DNA from: Hofstenia miamia
Taxonomy: Eukaryota > Xenacoelomorpha > Acoela > Hofsteniidae
Direction of reading: 5' to 3'
NCBI GenBank assembly: GCA_900660155.1
Contig: CABFPE010000174.1
Span: forward strand, 217,731-281,730
DNA length: 64,000 nt
The notes below the pieces were generated by a model that was given only the letters and a program-made list of their open reading frames with translations, searched no databases and was not told the origin of the DNA. The translations under genes were made by a program, and so were the position numbers. Numbering within the stretch: position 1 is the first letter of the stretch; the number at the start of each line of letters is the position of its first letter. Below, piece by piece: positions 12,811 to 25,296 of the stretch.

Positions 12811-13679
12811 AAATATTTCACTCACCTTATTCAGAAAGCCATTAAACGGGAAACAAATATTTTTTTTTAAATTAAATAGATTTGGAAAAATATTAAAAAT
12901 ACCAAAAGTTTAAAAAATCTGTTTTCAGACAAGCTGTCAATTCACCTATGATTCTCAACATTGGAAGCAAACTTTAACCAAACTATTGGTTATTTCTGCT
13001 AGTGGCGTAGCACTATATGGCCCCGGTGGGGGTTCTCCAATTTTCTATAAATTGTCAGCATTTTAAAGTTATTTATGTGGTTTGTACACGTAAATTAGAC
13101 GAATTTCGTGTAAATTTTCTACAATAGTTTACACATTTGCATTCAAAATATATTTTAATGATAGTTTCGAGATAATACGTTTTTCTGCATCCAGGATGCT
13201 ATAATGAGAATTCAAAATTACAAATTTTTTAAACAGTTAAGCTAATTACAGATGGCCCCAAATTTTTTGGTGCACAATGCCTCTGATTTGTGCAATCAAT
13301 ACGGAAGAGTAAATAAAAATTAACATTTAATCAATTTTTTTGAAAAAATGCAGTAAAAGCAGTGTTCAAATTGTCAGGCAACTTTAATGTTGAAAAGCTA
13401 ATTTGAATTATATTCGTTTCTAAAAAAATTAATCTCTACATTAAGATTTTAGCTCTTATATTCGAATCATATAAACAATAACATAAATTACACTAAGCAA
13501 ATAACATGCATGTCGCAAAATGTTTTCAGCGTTCAAAAATTAAAATTGAATGAAGAGCAAGCGCTAAATCAATCACGAAAAGTAATGTGCTTTGCAACCA
13601 AATGCCAGTCATGTTGACTAGTAACAAAATCAGCAACAACCACAGAATTAATAATTTAAAACTCCCGCTTTAACATGAC

Positions 13680-13860
13680 AATAAGTAACGTAAGTTGATT
13701 GGCGCTGTCAAATCATGTGACGAGCAACGATGTACGTTAAATAATTTAGCAGACAGTAGAGTCCATATACAGTCACGGTGAATAAACGTGTCTTTGTTCG
13801 GGCATATGGAATTTGGCGGGTGATTGCATTGGTCACAGGAATATTAGGTACATCAAAAGT
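13680..13860. promoter_or_regulatory. Candidate conserved intronic element
   Basis: A GC-richer non-repetitive stretch with ATTGG (gattggcgctgtc near 13700) and several CpG-bearing motifs such as tgacgagcaacgatg. Function is inferred only. Confidence 0.2.
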
Positions 13861-15033
13861 CGCCGGCTATTATGTAAGCAATAGTAGATCCCAACTTACT
13901 CAAAATAACAGGGATCTATAAAATGAAGCGGCGGTTTATATGGTACGGTTGCTATTGTTAAAAACTAACTGCGATAAGATTAGGCATATATAATTCACTG
14001 ACCGTCACGGTTGCCGACACTATTATAAAACGCTATTCACAAATGACAAAGCATCGTCGAATTTACAAGTTTTAAGTTAACAGCGAAATTGAAATATTTA
14101 GTTCAGTACAAAATACACAAAACACCAGAGGGGAAACATCCCCGAAAATGACAAAAACAAACAATACTTACATTGGAATTTTTCTAGGATTCCCTCTAGA
14201 GCTCATAATTCTAAGAATCATTAGGTTCATGAATTTTTACATGATTATTATAAACAAAATTCATACTATTGAAAAAATGAAATGATTTGGGATACCGCTG
14301 TTAGCAGAAAGCATTTTTTCAATATCTGGAATTCAAATCCAAAATGAATTTTCATACGTAGCAGAGATGCAAGTGGCCACAATTGTAAATTTTTTAATAT
14401 ATGATGACATGCTGAAATAAGCCTTTTGTGGTTCTAATGCCACTGAAATATTTAGTGTTAGTACATCCCATGAGACGAGATGCTCACACAGAAGCTACTT
14501 TCCTCAAATATTGCTTAGCAAATGCATTGGAATGAAAAATCGCGTCCCATTCCAAATGTGAGTGGGCATAAAATTTCAGGGCCAAGTTTCGCCAAGACTC
14601 ACGGAATTGGCAAAGAATGAGCCCAGTCCAGGTTCACTAAGAGCTCAACATAAAGCCAACATGTTTTAGTAAAACTTTGCATGCATACGAAAAATAATTA
14701 AAATTCATGTGAAAAAAACAAATCATTCAGAATCAAAGGCTAGTCCGAATAACAGGTCCACAAATTCCATAAATGTTTAACTTATTAAATGCCAACATGA
14801 GCCCAGCACATAAACGAAAATGCCCAGCCCAGGAGCATTATTAATGAAAGTATATTAAAAGAAAAAATGAGCAATATATTTTCATACCTAATTATGATGA
14901 CAAATTCAAAAAATATTGATTGCTAATTCTAAAACCTAAGATAATTGCCAATGAACAGCTATTCTATTCCATTAAATAGCACATTTTAAATGAAGGCTAG
15001 AAAGTAAATTTAAGTGGCTAAATAAATTCTTAC

Positions 15034-15138
15034 CCCTGGCATTGGGCTGATCTGTTTGTTCATTGGTACTTTGACACGAATCTCTCGATTCCTCCACATC
15101 AGAAACATCTTCTTCTTCATCTTCTTCGAGTTCTTCAT
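15034..15138 (-). CDS. Oaz: Oaz/ZNF423-like exon D, acidic linker before the finger cluster
   Basis: A 105-nt exon (35 codons, phase 1 at both ends) with acceptor aattaaattag and donor AGGG|GTAAGA. It encodes residues 65-99: DEELEEDEEEDVSDVEESRD and then a polar SCQSTNEQTDQPNAR tail. The protein just before the first strong finger is also Glu/Asp-rich in ZNF521 (a GEEEGG-type stretch), so composition and position agree with the family. The final G of the exon joins GT of exon E to make the glycine of ARG-YST. Confidence 0.8.
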
Positions 15139-15904
15139 CTAATTTAATTGTATATTACATTACAAAATACAATCAACAAAAAAAATTTAATAACTGATTA
15201 TGATTACAAAAGCTGCTAGAAAATCCAAACATTTTCTGTACAACGAGACTAAAAAATAACAAAAGTCATTGCGAAAGTTAGAAACGTATTTGCAAAAACA
15301 AATTAACTTACAATATGAATTGCCTATTTTACAATTTAAGTACCCAAACCCAGGTGGGTCACAATGTCTTTTTCTAATAATTAGCACACAAAACGTTCAA
15401 GAATAAAGGTCGAATTCGACATGATATTGATTGACAGGTCTGTACATTGCTTTTTTGACAAATAAATAGGGAAGAGCTAAAAACCCAATTTTCACCCGGT
15501 TGACTTCTTAAATTGATAATTTACATTCATAAAGCGAAATATAAATTTTAGCCAAAGTCTAGTTTAAAATGAGAAAATTGAGCATAAGTAAGTTGATATA
15601 GTTATAATAACATACATTATTTCCACTTGAGAAATAACTAGAAAGTGTGTAATAGAAATTAATTTTGGATTAATGAAATTATATGCTAGTGATTGGCGCG
15701 TAAATTAAATAAATTTTACTGCCGACCCATTAAACATGATCGTTTTTATCTTTCTATAAAATCCCTGCATGATGTTTTAATAAAATCGTTTCTCAAATTT
15801 AATTAATAATAGATTATTTCGACAAAAATCCAGCTCGCGTTCTGATTGGTCAAAGTGTTTATAATTGAAAAGCTTTATGGAATGCAAAAGGTTAGAATGT
15901 CTCC

Positions 15905-16085
15905 CTCAATAAAGTACACATGCCGTTAGCGTTAATCTTGCGACTGCATTCTGCAGTCAGCCGGTCGGTCTAGGCTCCCGTCCGCCAGTCTGGCAGCGGG
16001 CTGATAATTAAAGGCCCGCTAGTGACGGACCCTGTATTAATGCGACTTAATTAGAGGGATGGGTGCATCGAAGTGGCAGGCGAAC
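15905..16085. promoter_or_regulatory. GC-rich intronic island with a hairpin around a TAATTA core
   Basis: The most GC-rich non-exonic stretch of the gene apart from the one at 4.1 kb. It contains an exact inverted repeat AGCGGGC (15995-16001) and GCCCGCT (16014-16020) around TGATAATTAAAG. It has no sustained open frame. A conserved enhancer is the leading guess; a decayed element is the alternative. Confidence 0.3.
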
Positions 16086-17225
16086 AATTGGTAAGAAAAA
16101 AACATTTAGCTTATTATCAAAAAAAATACTAATCTTTCAAATAATTGAACAATAGAATGTTTTCAATCTAAGGAATAGAACAACGATATATTTCACATTT
16201 TACATGTTTTCTAAAAATTTTTTGCAAAAAACTACCAAGACTTCTTAGCATTTCCTTTAATTACAAATATAAACAATCACAGCAGCATGGAAAGTTACGA
16301 GTGTGAATTAATGAAAAAGTAAAGGACTCTAGAGATGTAACAACGGTTCAAATATATTTAAAAGAAACATTTTGATAAGAAAACTTCATATCCTGTGTGA
16401 AATGCGGCCTGTCTATGCACTAATCCATGTAATACATACTCATTTTTAGTATTTTAGTAGCAAAGAATGTTGTGTGTTTTTAGAAAGTGTTGGAAAAATG
16501 TTATACAAAAAACAACTTTATATACTTTTAAACAGACAAACTCTCAATATATATTTATAAGCGATTGAAAGAACGAGTACAGAATAAGGGATGAGAACGA
16601 TTGATATTTAAAACAATCAACATAATTTGATTTTTTAAATTCTGTTTAAATGAGTTCTATTATGAAATAAAAAAGTTTGGCAACGTTTCCAATACAAAGA
16701 CAAGCAAAGCTCATTATGGATTCATCTGTAACAGACTAGTAGAATGTTCATTAACAATAGAATAGTGGCCAGTTTAATGCGATTTCCAAATACTGCAAAA
16801 AGCTGTAAATCGACACAAGGTGAAATGTCGAGTGCCATACGTAAAATTAATTTTCAATATTTATTTTATCTATCACAAATTTCAAGATCAAATCGGCTTT
16901 TGCTTCCCGTACAAAATATCGAGGTTGAAAGAAAATTAATGAAGTAAGCAAAAACAATTCGCGCCATTTATCTTTTATTAAAAAAGCACAGCTCGGCGTA
17001 TTTATTATTTATCCCTATGAACAAACTTATGATTGAAAAACGACTTAAATTTTACACAAAAATATTTTCTAAAACTTTATGGTATCATAAGCCTTGCCCG
17101 AGCATAAATGTTTGCGATTCGGTGGTCGAAATTATAATTTTTTGGGAATTCAAATGTATTGAAAAAAAAAAGAAATTAATTCATAGTTTTATGCATATAA
17201 CTACAAAACGGTTTACAATATAATA

Positions 17226-17944
17226 CAAACAACCAGTGATTACCAATTAAACTAATAGTTTATCTATAATTAGTTATAGTTAAAGTTAAATTAATTCATT
17301 TCAATAGTTTAACTATTTAGTTAAGACGAGAAAGTAATAATTTAACTGTTTCTCAAAAGCATCGTATTTGACTGAATATCGTAAAAATAGACTGAAAATT
17401 GAAAATTTGAAAACTCGTTTGATCATGTTTGGATACGATGATAAAATTTCATTCGAAATTGTTTGAGGCGATTTTAGAATTTCACCGATCATCGTTTGTT
17501 ATATTTTATTTCAACAAATTCTGATTTTATTGCACCAATTTTCTCTCCCGCGAAGCTTCCAAGGCTAAGCATTTTTTTTGCGAAGCCAATCTCGACTATT
17601 CTTTCAGGCTCAATTTGTAAATAGTTAAACTAATTAGTTAAATTAAATGAAACTAGTTTAACTGGTGAAAAATAGTAAAATTAATTTAACTGGTCAACAC
17701 CAGGGGGACATGGTGGAATTCCCCCCCCCATCAGGTTTTCAAATTTGCTTTTGAATGGATAAATCAAAAATTTTTCGTAAAAAATTGAAAAATTTAAAAT
17801 CTAGGATCGTGAAATGCATTTTTAGGGTCTATTTTCTCAATATTGTCAAAAATTTTGGCGGGGCATCGCCCCGCATTGGGTAATGATGATGATGTCCCCC
17901 GTCAGAAAATCCTGCGTACGCCCCTGGTCAACACTGCAAACAAC
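17226..17944. mobile_element. hAT-type non-autonomous element (outer) with exact 8-bp TSD
   Basis: The element spans 17234-17936 and is flanked by the exact direct repeat CAAACAAC (17226-17233 and 17937-17944). Its ends are imperfect inverted repeats: left CAGTGATTACCAATTAAACT, right (complement) CAGTGTTGACCAGTTAAATT. An 8-bp duplication and a CAGTG terminus are hallmarks of the hAT superfamily. The interior is AT-rich with no transposase. A second hAT element (17701-17926) is inserted near its right end. Without the inner insert and its duplicated site it is about 469 bp. Confidence 0.85.
17693..17934. mobile_element. hAT-type MITE (inner, nested) with exact 8-bp TSD
   Basis: A 226-bp element (17701-17926) flanked by the exact direct repeat GTCAACAC (17693-17700 and 17927-17934), with short terminal inverted repeats: CAGGGGG at the left and CAGGGGC (complement) at the right. 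It is GC-richer than its host element, has C and G homopolymers near its ends, and has no coding capacity. The TSD is formed from the terminal sequence of the outer hAT element, so it inserted later. Confidence 0.85.
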
Positions 17945-19669
17945 CTAAAAAATTATATTAGATAAATTCAATAAATATCAGGTTTTTGCAGTCTAAAACA
18001 GGCGTGGTCCTAGAAAATTTTAAACGGGAAGGGCGGTTAAATTTTTTTTCAAAAAGTTAATTAAAAATGCTTATTTATTTGCAAGTTATACAAAATCGAA
18101 TCATATTTTACAAAAAATGTAATAATGAATTTTTTAGGTTCTACACAAAAACTTTAATGTTTATATTTTTGCACATGAGAACTAACGCTTTGATACACCT
18201 TTTAATCAACGCGGAGAAGAAATTTTTTTGAAAAAAAATTTATAACAATATTCACATAAAGGGTCCGAAATTTCATATAATGTTTAGATAGTGTTTGAAA
18301 ATGATGGGTGGTCGTCACAGTTACAAGGGCGTCGGGTCCAAAAGGCATTTTGAACTTAAATGGAATCCAAAAACAATGATCGGCATTTAAATAAAAATAC
18401 CAATAAAATAAAAAGGAAAAAGAATAGGTCACTAATCACTGATACACTAATCCATTTTTGAATTCCAACGGAAATATTTAATTAATAGAAAATATTTTAA
18501 AATAATTTTGTTGGCCACACTTTGAACATGGGATGAAGGATGCGACATGGTGGAGCATTTGGATAATAAAGTAGCATCGCAGGTATTGGCAGGTAGATGT
18601 CTAACGTAAATTGGATGGATGTGACACTATTCACACATTAGACATGACGACTGTTGGGCAAAGATAGGAAACCTTAGGGGATAAAAGATGCTTAGTACTA
18701 GGCGAAAACTAAATCTCCTAATGCGCTTTACAAGTGAATGCATATACGACATTTGATGACCACTCTTGTAATTAATTATATCACCTCACCAGATAAGAGT
18801 TGGAGACACAAGTTCCTTCTGGATTGAATTTGTTTTTACGCGAGACAACAATCACCAGGATCAATTTAACATAATCCATGGACTAGGCTTCCAAAATACT
18901 TAATAGAGCACAATCGATTTAAAAAAGCGCTAAATTGAATAAACTTGTGACGAAGCAAAGCAACTTTATTCCATTAAAAATGCAGTTTAGGAACTTTCTA
19001 ACATTTATGATATAGCGGGATTACCGTGAGAAAAAGAATGAATATTTGAAAAAAAAATCTTCGTTAGAATAGATTTTCGAACTGTTCAAAAAAATTTTTT
19101 TTTGAAAATTTTGAGTTATTATTTTTTATGAAATACATTGCAAAGCAAGATGTTAAAATCATAATGGACTTTATCATATATAGATATTTTGTACTGAGCA
19201 GTAATGTATGAATTAGGATAAAGAAGCTTGATTAAATTTAACTAATCTCTCCACTATATTTCTGCAAAATGGGTATAAAATGACGGTTTTTAAGAAGCGG
19301 AAGCCCTATTTAAAAAGCATTAATTAAAAGAATGAAAATTAATGACTTTTTTTAAACCGCGAAGTAAACATTTTTTAGAAACTTAGGGAAATTGTAAAGC
19401 TGAGAAATCCTTACGAAAACCGGTTCAGTAAGAATATTAAAAAAACTTTAAGATTAGTAATTAAATTCATTGTTTTATGGTAAAGTGGTTTATTTGTTAA
19501 AAACAAAGAGATGAAATGGGTGAATGCATTTTTCGTACCGCCTTGGATGCTTTCGAATTTGAATATGTTGACAATAGAGGATTTTACACCCATGCAATTT
19601 AAATAAACTCATGAAAATTATGCTCCACCCTATTACTGTAATAGAACAATACACATAAAGCAGTGTTTT

Positions 19670-19860
19670 TAACTTAGGCAACGGTTGACTATGCTGGCGT
19701 CGGCGTATGGCTCGCGAAAGCGACAAGGCGTCCTGATGCATGGCGCGCATAAAGCACAAGCAACATTCGTAGACACACCATCTAAAAGACGTGACACAAA
19801 TAAAGTGGCCGCGCCGCAATAGCCAATTAATAAAAGCCATCAAGAGATAGCAGCACAAAG
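19670..19860. promoter_or_regulatory. Candidate conserved intronic element
   Basis: A CpG-rich island (ggcgtcggcgtatgg, gtggccgcgccgc) followed by a homeodomain-type ccaattaataaaag. A minus-strand open frame covers it (to 19858) but resembles no family I know. Probably regulatory DNA. Confidence 0.25.
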
Positions 19861-20349
19861 CTTCATAAATTTAATTAATATATACATTGTCTTTATTACA
19901 AATGTATTTCTAATAATTTTGACGTCTGGATTGCTAAGAAACGATCTCACAATTTTAATGATAACGATGATTGTAAACATAATAAAAGATTAATACTAAT
20001 CCCATATTGTGATTTCCATCAAGGCGTGGTACAAACTCTAATAAATCATTCTCACTTGTTACAGTCGCTGCACTACACTTTTTTCATTAATATAGTAATG
20101 GACAATAATGGTTTTTTAAACTTTGAAACCTACTTTCTTATTACAAAACTTTTGTCAACAACGAAAAGTTAAAAAATATTTAAAATAGACAGTATAAAAT
20201 ATACATAGCACGGTTCATGATACCACTAAGAAATGAAGGTAGTATTACCATCTAACAAAACGCAATTGAGGAAAATGAGATTGTACAAAACGAATAGAAC
20301 TTCAGAGTAGAAAAAATATCGAAAGCAAAATATTATTAAGCATGCTTAC

Positions 20350-20403
20350 CATCTTCAGCATTGCTGAGATCTTCTTCAGAAGGTGCAACGGGGGAGATTT
20401 TTT
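20350..20403 (-). CDS. Oaz: Oaz/ZNF423-like exon C, acidic micro-exon
   Basis: A 54-nt exon (18 codons, phase 1 at both ends) with a poly-pyrimidine acceptor (tttttttag) and a strong donor ATG|GTAAGC. It encodes residues 47-64, EKISPVAPSEEDLSNAED. The next exon continues DEELEEDEEED, so the acidic run is continuous across a 5.2-kb intron, which supports joining the two. It is too short to be found by open-frame length alone. The SEED/SNAED context resembles casein kinase 2 sites; that is inference only. Because the exon is symmetric, skipping it would keep the frame. Confidence 0.7.
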
Positions 20404-23400
20404 CTAAAAAAAATAATTTATTTTGCAGTAAAATTTCAACAATATATGAATATTCACTATCATAGCAAATGTCATTCTTGAAGTGAATAACTAAGAAAAA
20501 GAGCAAAAACTAAAGAAAAAATCATTTCTGTCAAGAAAGAGCAGAATTTATTTAAGCAAATCCAAAAAGTCCCTCTGACATGCTATTCTTGTCAAATGCG
20601 TTTGTGGCGGCTACAAAATAGCTAAAATTTCATATGGAAATCAATTAAAAAGTTTTTTAGACTTGTACTGGTTTTGGATTAACATAAGATGTAATCACGA
20701 GACCTAAATTTCTACTAGAGTGGATAATAGACGTATTACATAATACAATTCATTGGCAAAATACGCAATTGGAATCCAAATTTGTGACAGTTATTTCAAG
20801 TGGCCATATAAATTTCATTAAATTAGATTCTTTATATCCGTAAAACAACGCATGATTGTTGATGCGAATTAACGTCTAAGATTTCAGTCGCAATCCTACC
20901 AGCCAATCAGCAGCCGCCGAGAGAAATTTAAATGCGATTAAATTAAATGAGATTGATTTACACTATGAATACAATAAATCATGGAAAAATATCAGAAAAA
21001 ATTATAAGACAGATTTTTATCTAAACAATTTTGTGAACTTATCTAAACTTCATGGTTTTTAGCAGATTACATGGCATTAAGCTTAAAATTAACTTTTTAA
21101 AATAACTTCTTAATCTCTTGCATAAAACAAAATACGCTTTCAGTTGGAAATTTGATACATATTATAAAGCCCATAAAGGGCCAAATCTTAAATTTTCTAA
21201 ATAATTGTGAACTATAATAATTGGAAATCATCAAAACGAGAAAAAGTATACAAAGTGGAGGTAACTGCATATATGATTGGTATGTAAAAATACCGCAATT
21301 TTGCAATAGCTTATCCATTCGGATATTCGCTAGTTCGGAATTATTGGTTTTGCTGATTGTTTGGAAGTCTGGAAGGGTAATGATGTCGAAAATAAAAAAG
21401 CATGAAGTTGAAAAGGAAATAAATTGCAGCAAGTCTAGAGTTATGTATTGCAGAAACCCGCAGAATGAATTGAGGTCATGATGAAAGAATGAGAGTGAAA
21501 GAATAAACTAAAAATAACAGCGAGACAGAAATGCATAATTCGCTTAAAAGGACTTACAAGGTTATAAAGTTTAAAAGGCAATTAGAAATCCAACCCAAAG
21601 GTTACCGAGCACGATAAGCGGTGATAGTGGAGAAAAACTCACAAAATAAAATCAATAATCAAGATTTATTATATGTTAATAGCAAAACAGGCAACAACAC
21701 TTTGCTTAATAAAATAAAAAAAATAAATTAAAGAACTACAAAAGGATTAACAAGGCGACAGCCAAAACGATTATTTCAAACTTCAACCATATAAGTGTTA
21801 TTTAGAAGGTTTAAACACATTTGGAGACTTTTAAGGTTAATTTCATCAGTTTTAAGAGCATTAAGGGAAATCGGAAGATCTCGTATCGCTATAGAATTGA
21901 TGCGATTGAACCTTCACCAAGAATGTGAAACAGGGTGTAGTACATTTTAAAAGGAAAAGTTAAAAGCGCATTTTCTTAGTATTTTAAATTTAAATGCAAT
22001 AGATTTATATTTTAGGGCACCAAAATCAAAACATTGTAATCTCTTTAAAAACGAGTTTATAGAAGAGTGGGTAGGAACTTGGTAAAAGTTTGTTAAACTA
22101 ATCTCCAGAGTTCCGACTTGGCAATTTCTTCACTTTCCCATTATTTGAGCTGTGCGTTTTTACCCATTGTTCCCATCATAGCAACAAGTTTTTATGAATT
22201 TAACTTAAATACACAATTTTGAATTGCAAGATTTTATCTATCTTGTGTGCTTTAGTATTTTCTGCAAGCTTGAAATATTTTGTCAATAGGAATTTTATTG
22301 TTTTAAAGAATGGATAAAAGAAATCACAGAAAAAGGTGGCATTTTTATTTAAAAAATTGTAAGTTTAGTATTTTATTTGTTAATCTAATTATATGATCAG
22401 TTTTCTGCTCACTTCAAATACCTTTAATATTTATTCATAATTAAAACACATTTTCCAAATGTTCCCACTTCGCTAAAACAAGGACATAACTGGGTGTATC
22501 ATGTACATAGATAATTTTTACTTGTATAAAAAAACCCATGACACAGGGACTAAATATTTAAGTGGTAATGGGTTGCCACAGAAGCCAAATAATTTCTTAA
22601 AATTTCTTATTTAGGATATTACCAGTTAATGCTATGCTTGAAATGCTAGGAGAACATAAAACACGTGTTGAAATCTTTATTGAAGTACATTTGGATGATC
22701 ATGGATATGAGCAAAATCGTGCCGACTATTTCAAATTTAAATAGTAGACAATTTCAGGTAACTGCTAGTTGTAGAATTATAGGGAATGGGCAAAACGAAA
22801 GTGCTGAAGAACAGGAGAGGGATAGGAGGATGCTTTTACACAAATATATAAAAAAGAAAAAAATGTCACTGAGGGAAACTTAAAATAGACAATGGCTCAA
22901 GAAGGATAAGGAATTTTATTGGAAAAAATTATTATTTCCCTATCAAAGAGTTTAAAATTGATGCTTTACTTGATATGTTAATAACCACATTTTAAATCAA
23001 TATAAACAAAAATCATAAATTTCAAATCTGAAAAATATTATGTCGTTTCATGCTTAATGTTCGCAAAATGGGAACATAACATTTCCCAAGGTTTTCTAAA
23101 CAGGTCAAAGATTGTAACCTTATTTTGCTGACCTCACATTATTGAATATTTGATAAAATTTGAGCGTGAGCAAAAGTGAGAAAACTGCGGGCCTTGGACA
23201 TAAAATATCCCTAATTGTAACTGTGCCAATTCTCTATGGTGACGCTATATCGGGAACTTTTGAAATTTCAAGACACCCACATGTTAAGGAGACAGTTTGA
23301 AAAGGGTGTTTTTGAATAACATTATGATAAAGAGAATGCAGAGAGGTAAAGTGTAAAGATAATTGAGCTAACAACGAGATAAAAAGGACAAAAGAATCCC

Positions 23401-23729
23401 ATTGAATAATCAATCGGACAACAACGCATATGAATTAATCAAAGCAATGGCGTCACAAACAGGGAGTGGAAGCAGCTGAGTTAAAAAAGGAAGCGCCAAA
23501 TTCCATAATTAAACCTTAGATCCATTAATGTATAAATTTAAATTGGAATTGTGTTATCCAAAGATTCAAAAAGCTCATAAGAAACGTATCCCTATACTAT
23601 CCAGATATTACCAACTTTTCAACAAAAATGCACAACGTCAATTACTTTGGGAACACTGCCCCTCCTTAAGATCCTATAACCTAGCAATGACAAAAGCCTA
23701 AATAAAAAAACATTTAAACAATAATTATT

Positions 23730-23900
23730 TATGATATAAATAAATGACTGTCTTTGCATTTAACGTAGTTCATTTTCAATTGATGTAGGAAGCACATCAC
23801 GTTGACACTTGGACAGTCAATAAAAAATGTCTGCGTGTGGTCACATATTGACCATATAGGCGTCTTCAAATTTGCTGGCTAATGTGCAAATATTTACATA
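23730..23900. promoter_or_regulatory. Candidate intronic element
   Basis: A mixed-composition stretch with several gtcac/tgacc half-site-like words (ggtcacatattgacc is an imperfect palindrome near 23838) in AT-rich intron. Function is inferred only. Confidence 0.2.
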
Positions 23901-24044
23901 GAATGTTACACACTCGTCAAAATATAAATTACCGCGTCGAAAAGTGGTAAAACAATGCAGGAAAACATTATAATTGATTCAACATTTCAATGCAAATACA
24001 CCAATATTCATTTTCCTTCAAGGCTAGATTTTATAAACATTTTA

Positions 24045-24047
<3 letters not shown>

Positions 24048-24090
<43 letters not shown>
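24048..24090. repeat. (TA)n microsatellite
   Basis: About 21 TA units in the intron between exons B and C, with a shorter tract at about 24140-24160. Confidence 0.95.
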
Positions 24091-24094
<4 letters not shown>

Positions 24095-25209
24095 TTGATA
24101 CAAAATTTTATATTTCTGCAAGGCACTGGATACAAAAAATACATATATATATATATAGCCGTCTTCGAGTGCAGGATACCATCTCAGCCGGGTAATTAAT
24201 TAACTTGCAAAATATAATTATATAAAATTATATAATTATTGTTTGTTAAAATAATTGTATGGAATTGTATACAATTATATTCTAGCAGTTTTAAATAGCA
24301 ACATTCATCCAGAAAAGCGATTTTGGTAAGTATGTAATGCACAAACCGGCCAGAATTTCAAAGCCAAGTTTAAGTACGTCATGCTTTCTTAACATCGTTT
24401 AATTAATATTATTAAAGAAATAATTGGAATTAGTTTCATTCCACATCAAATAAAGTAAGAATAAAATAAAATATAATATAATGTATGAAATAGCAAATAT
24501 AGAAATAGTATAATATAACATACATATATTAGAAAAATATCGGAACACATAATAATTATATCCTAATATAATTATGAAATTTGTAATTGCTCAAATTACG
24601 TCACTGACTGATTGCAATCAAGATTAAAACACTAATATTTTAAAACATTTAAGATGGATTGATATTTGTAATAAATCTTGTTATATTTAATTATTCCAAT
24701 TAATATTAATTAATAGCTTTACCACTTGATATTTGAAATTGTATGGTGGGTAGAAAAAAATATAGAACTACGTATTTTAATATTTAAGAAACAACATCAA
24801 TGTATATTGAAATTCGCGATATGATTTCTAGAAAAACTCTTATCTAAAACATGATATTTTGCATATCTCAACAAAGCAGACTAAAATAACAAATCAAAAT
24901 ACATTTCCAACTGAAAAAAATAGTACAAAACGCCTGTACAAGTACAATTGAACTACACAACTCAAAAGTAAGATTTTTGAATTCTAAAATTCTTTTTTGA
25001 ATTTTTAAAAAACTTTATGAAACAAGAAAAAAAGTTAAGCTCCGATAAAAATATAGAGTTAAAAAAGGTTTCTTTCCGTGCAAAGGCATCTCTAATTCGA
25101 GAAAAAGGGTCATTTTCTTTGAAATGCAAGCGATGTAAATTGTTTGGGAAATATTTAATGTCTATCGGAAAACTATCAAGGTCAAAGTGGGACACATGTG
25201 AATAATTAC

Positions 25210-25296
25210 CTGGATAACAAATAAGACTGTCGACAGTGAATTTATTTATGGAGCTGCTTTCAGACGAATTGTTGCCAGTTTCATCGGATGAAGTCA
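25210..25296 (-). CDS. Oaz: Oaz/ZNF423-like exon B, Ser-rich linker
   Basis: An 87-nt exon (29 codons, phase 1 at both ends) with acceptor atttatag and donor CCAG|GTAATT. It encodes residues 18-46, starting VTSSDETGNNSSESSS and ending LICYP: polar and serine-rich, with no domain. The stretch is open and symmetric, its junction codons (G|TG with exon A, G|AA with exon C) keep the frame, and its composition suits the disordered region before the first finger cluster. The open frame runs past both splice sites into intron, so the boundaries come from the splice motifs rather than stop codons. Confidence 0.65.

Larger units (their letters stand above)
9534..15033 (-). other. Intron between exons D and E (5.5 kb)
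   Basis: AT-rich, with three GC-richer islands listed separately (about 11405-11600, 12605-12810, 13680-13860) and GCCCA-rich patches at about 14565-14635 and 14800-14835. A transposon-end-like TAGTGGCGTAGC lies near 13000. No open frame of note. Confidence 0.6.
15139..20349 (-). other. Intron between exons C and D (5.2 kb)
   Basis: It contains the GC-rich island at 15905-16085, a nested pair of hAT-type elements (17226-17944), a CAGGCGTGG-type element end at about 18001, and a second GC-richer island at 19670-19860. The remainder is AT-rich with no coding signal. Confidence 0.6.
20404..25209 (-). other. Intron between exons B and C (4.8 kb)
   Basis: It contains a small GC-richer patch with CCAAT near 20890-20940, another island at about 23730-23900, and (TA)n tracts at 24048-24090 and 24140-24160. 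The plus-strand open frame at 22665-22883 (72 codons) has no recognisable homology and is treated as chance. Confidence 0.6.

Noticed and set aside
19490-19858. 122-codon minus-strand frame in the intron between exons C and D
   Set aside because: It would break the acidic C-D junction if included, lacks a recognisable domain, and overlaps a CpG-rich likely regulatory island.
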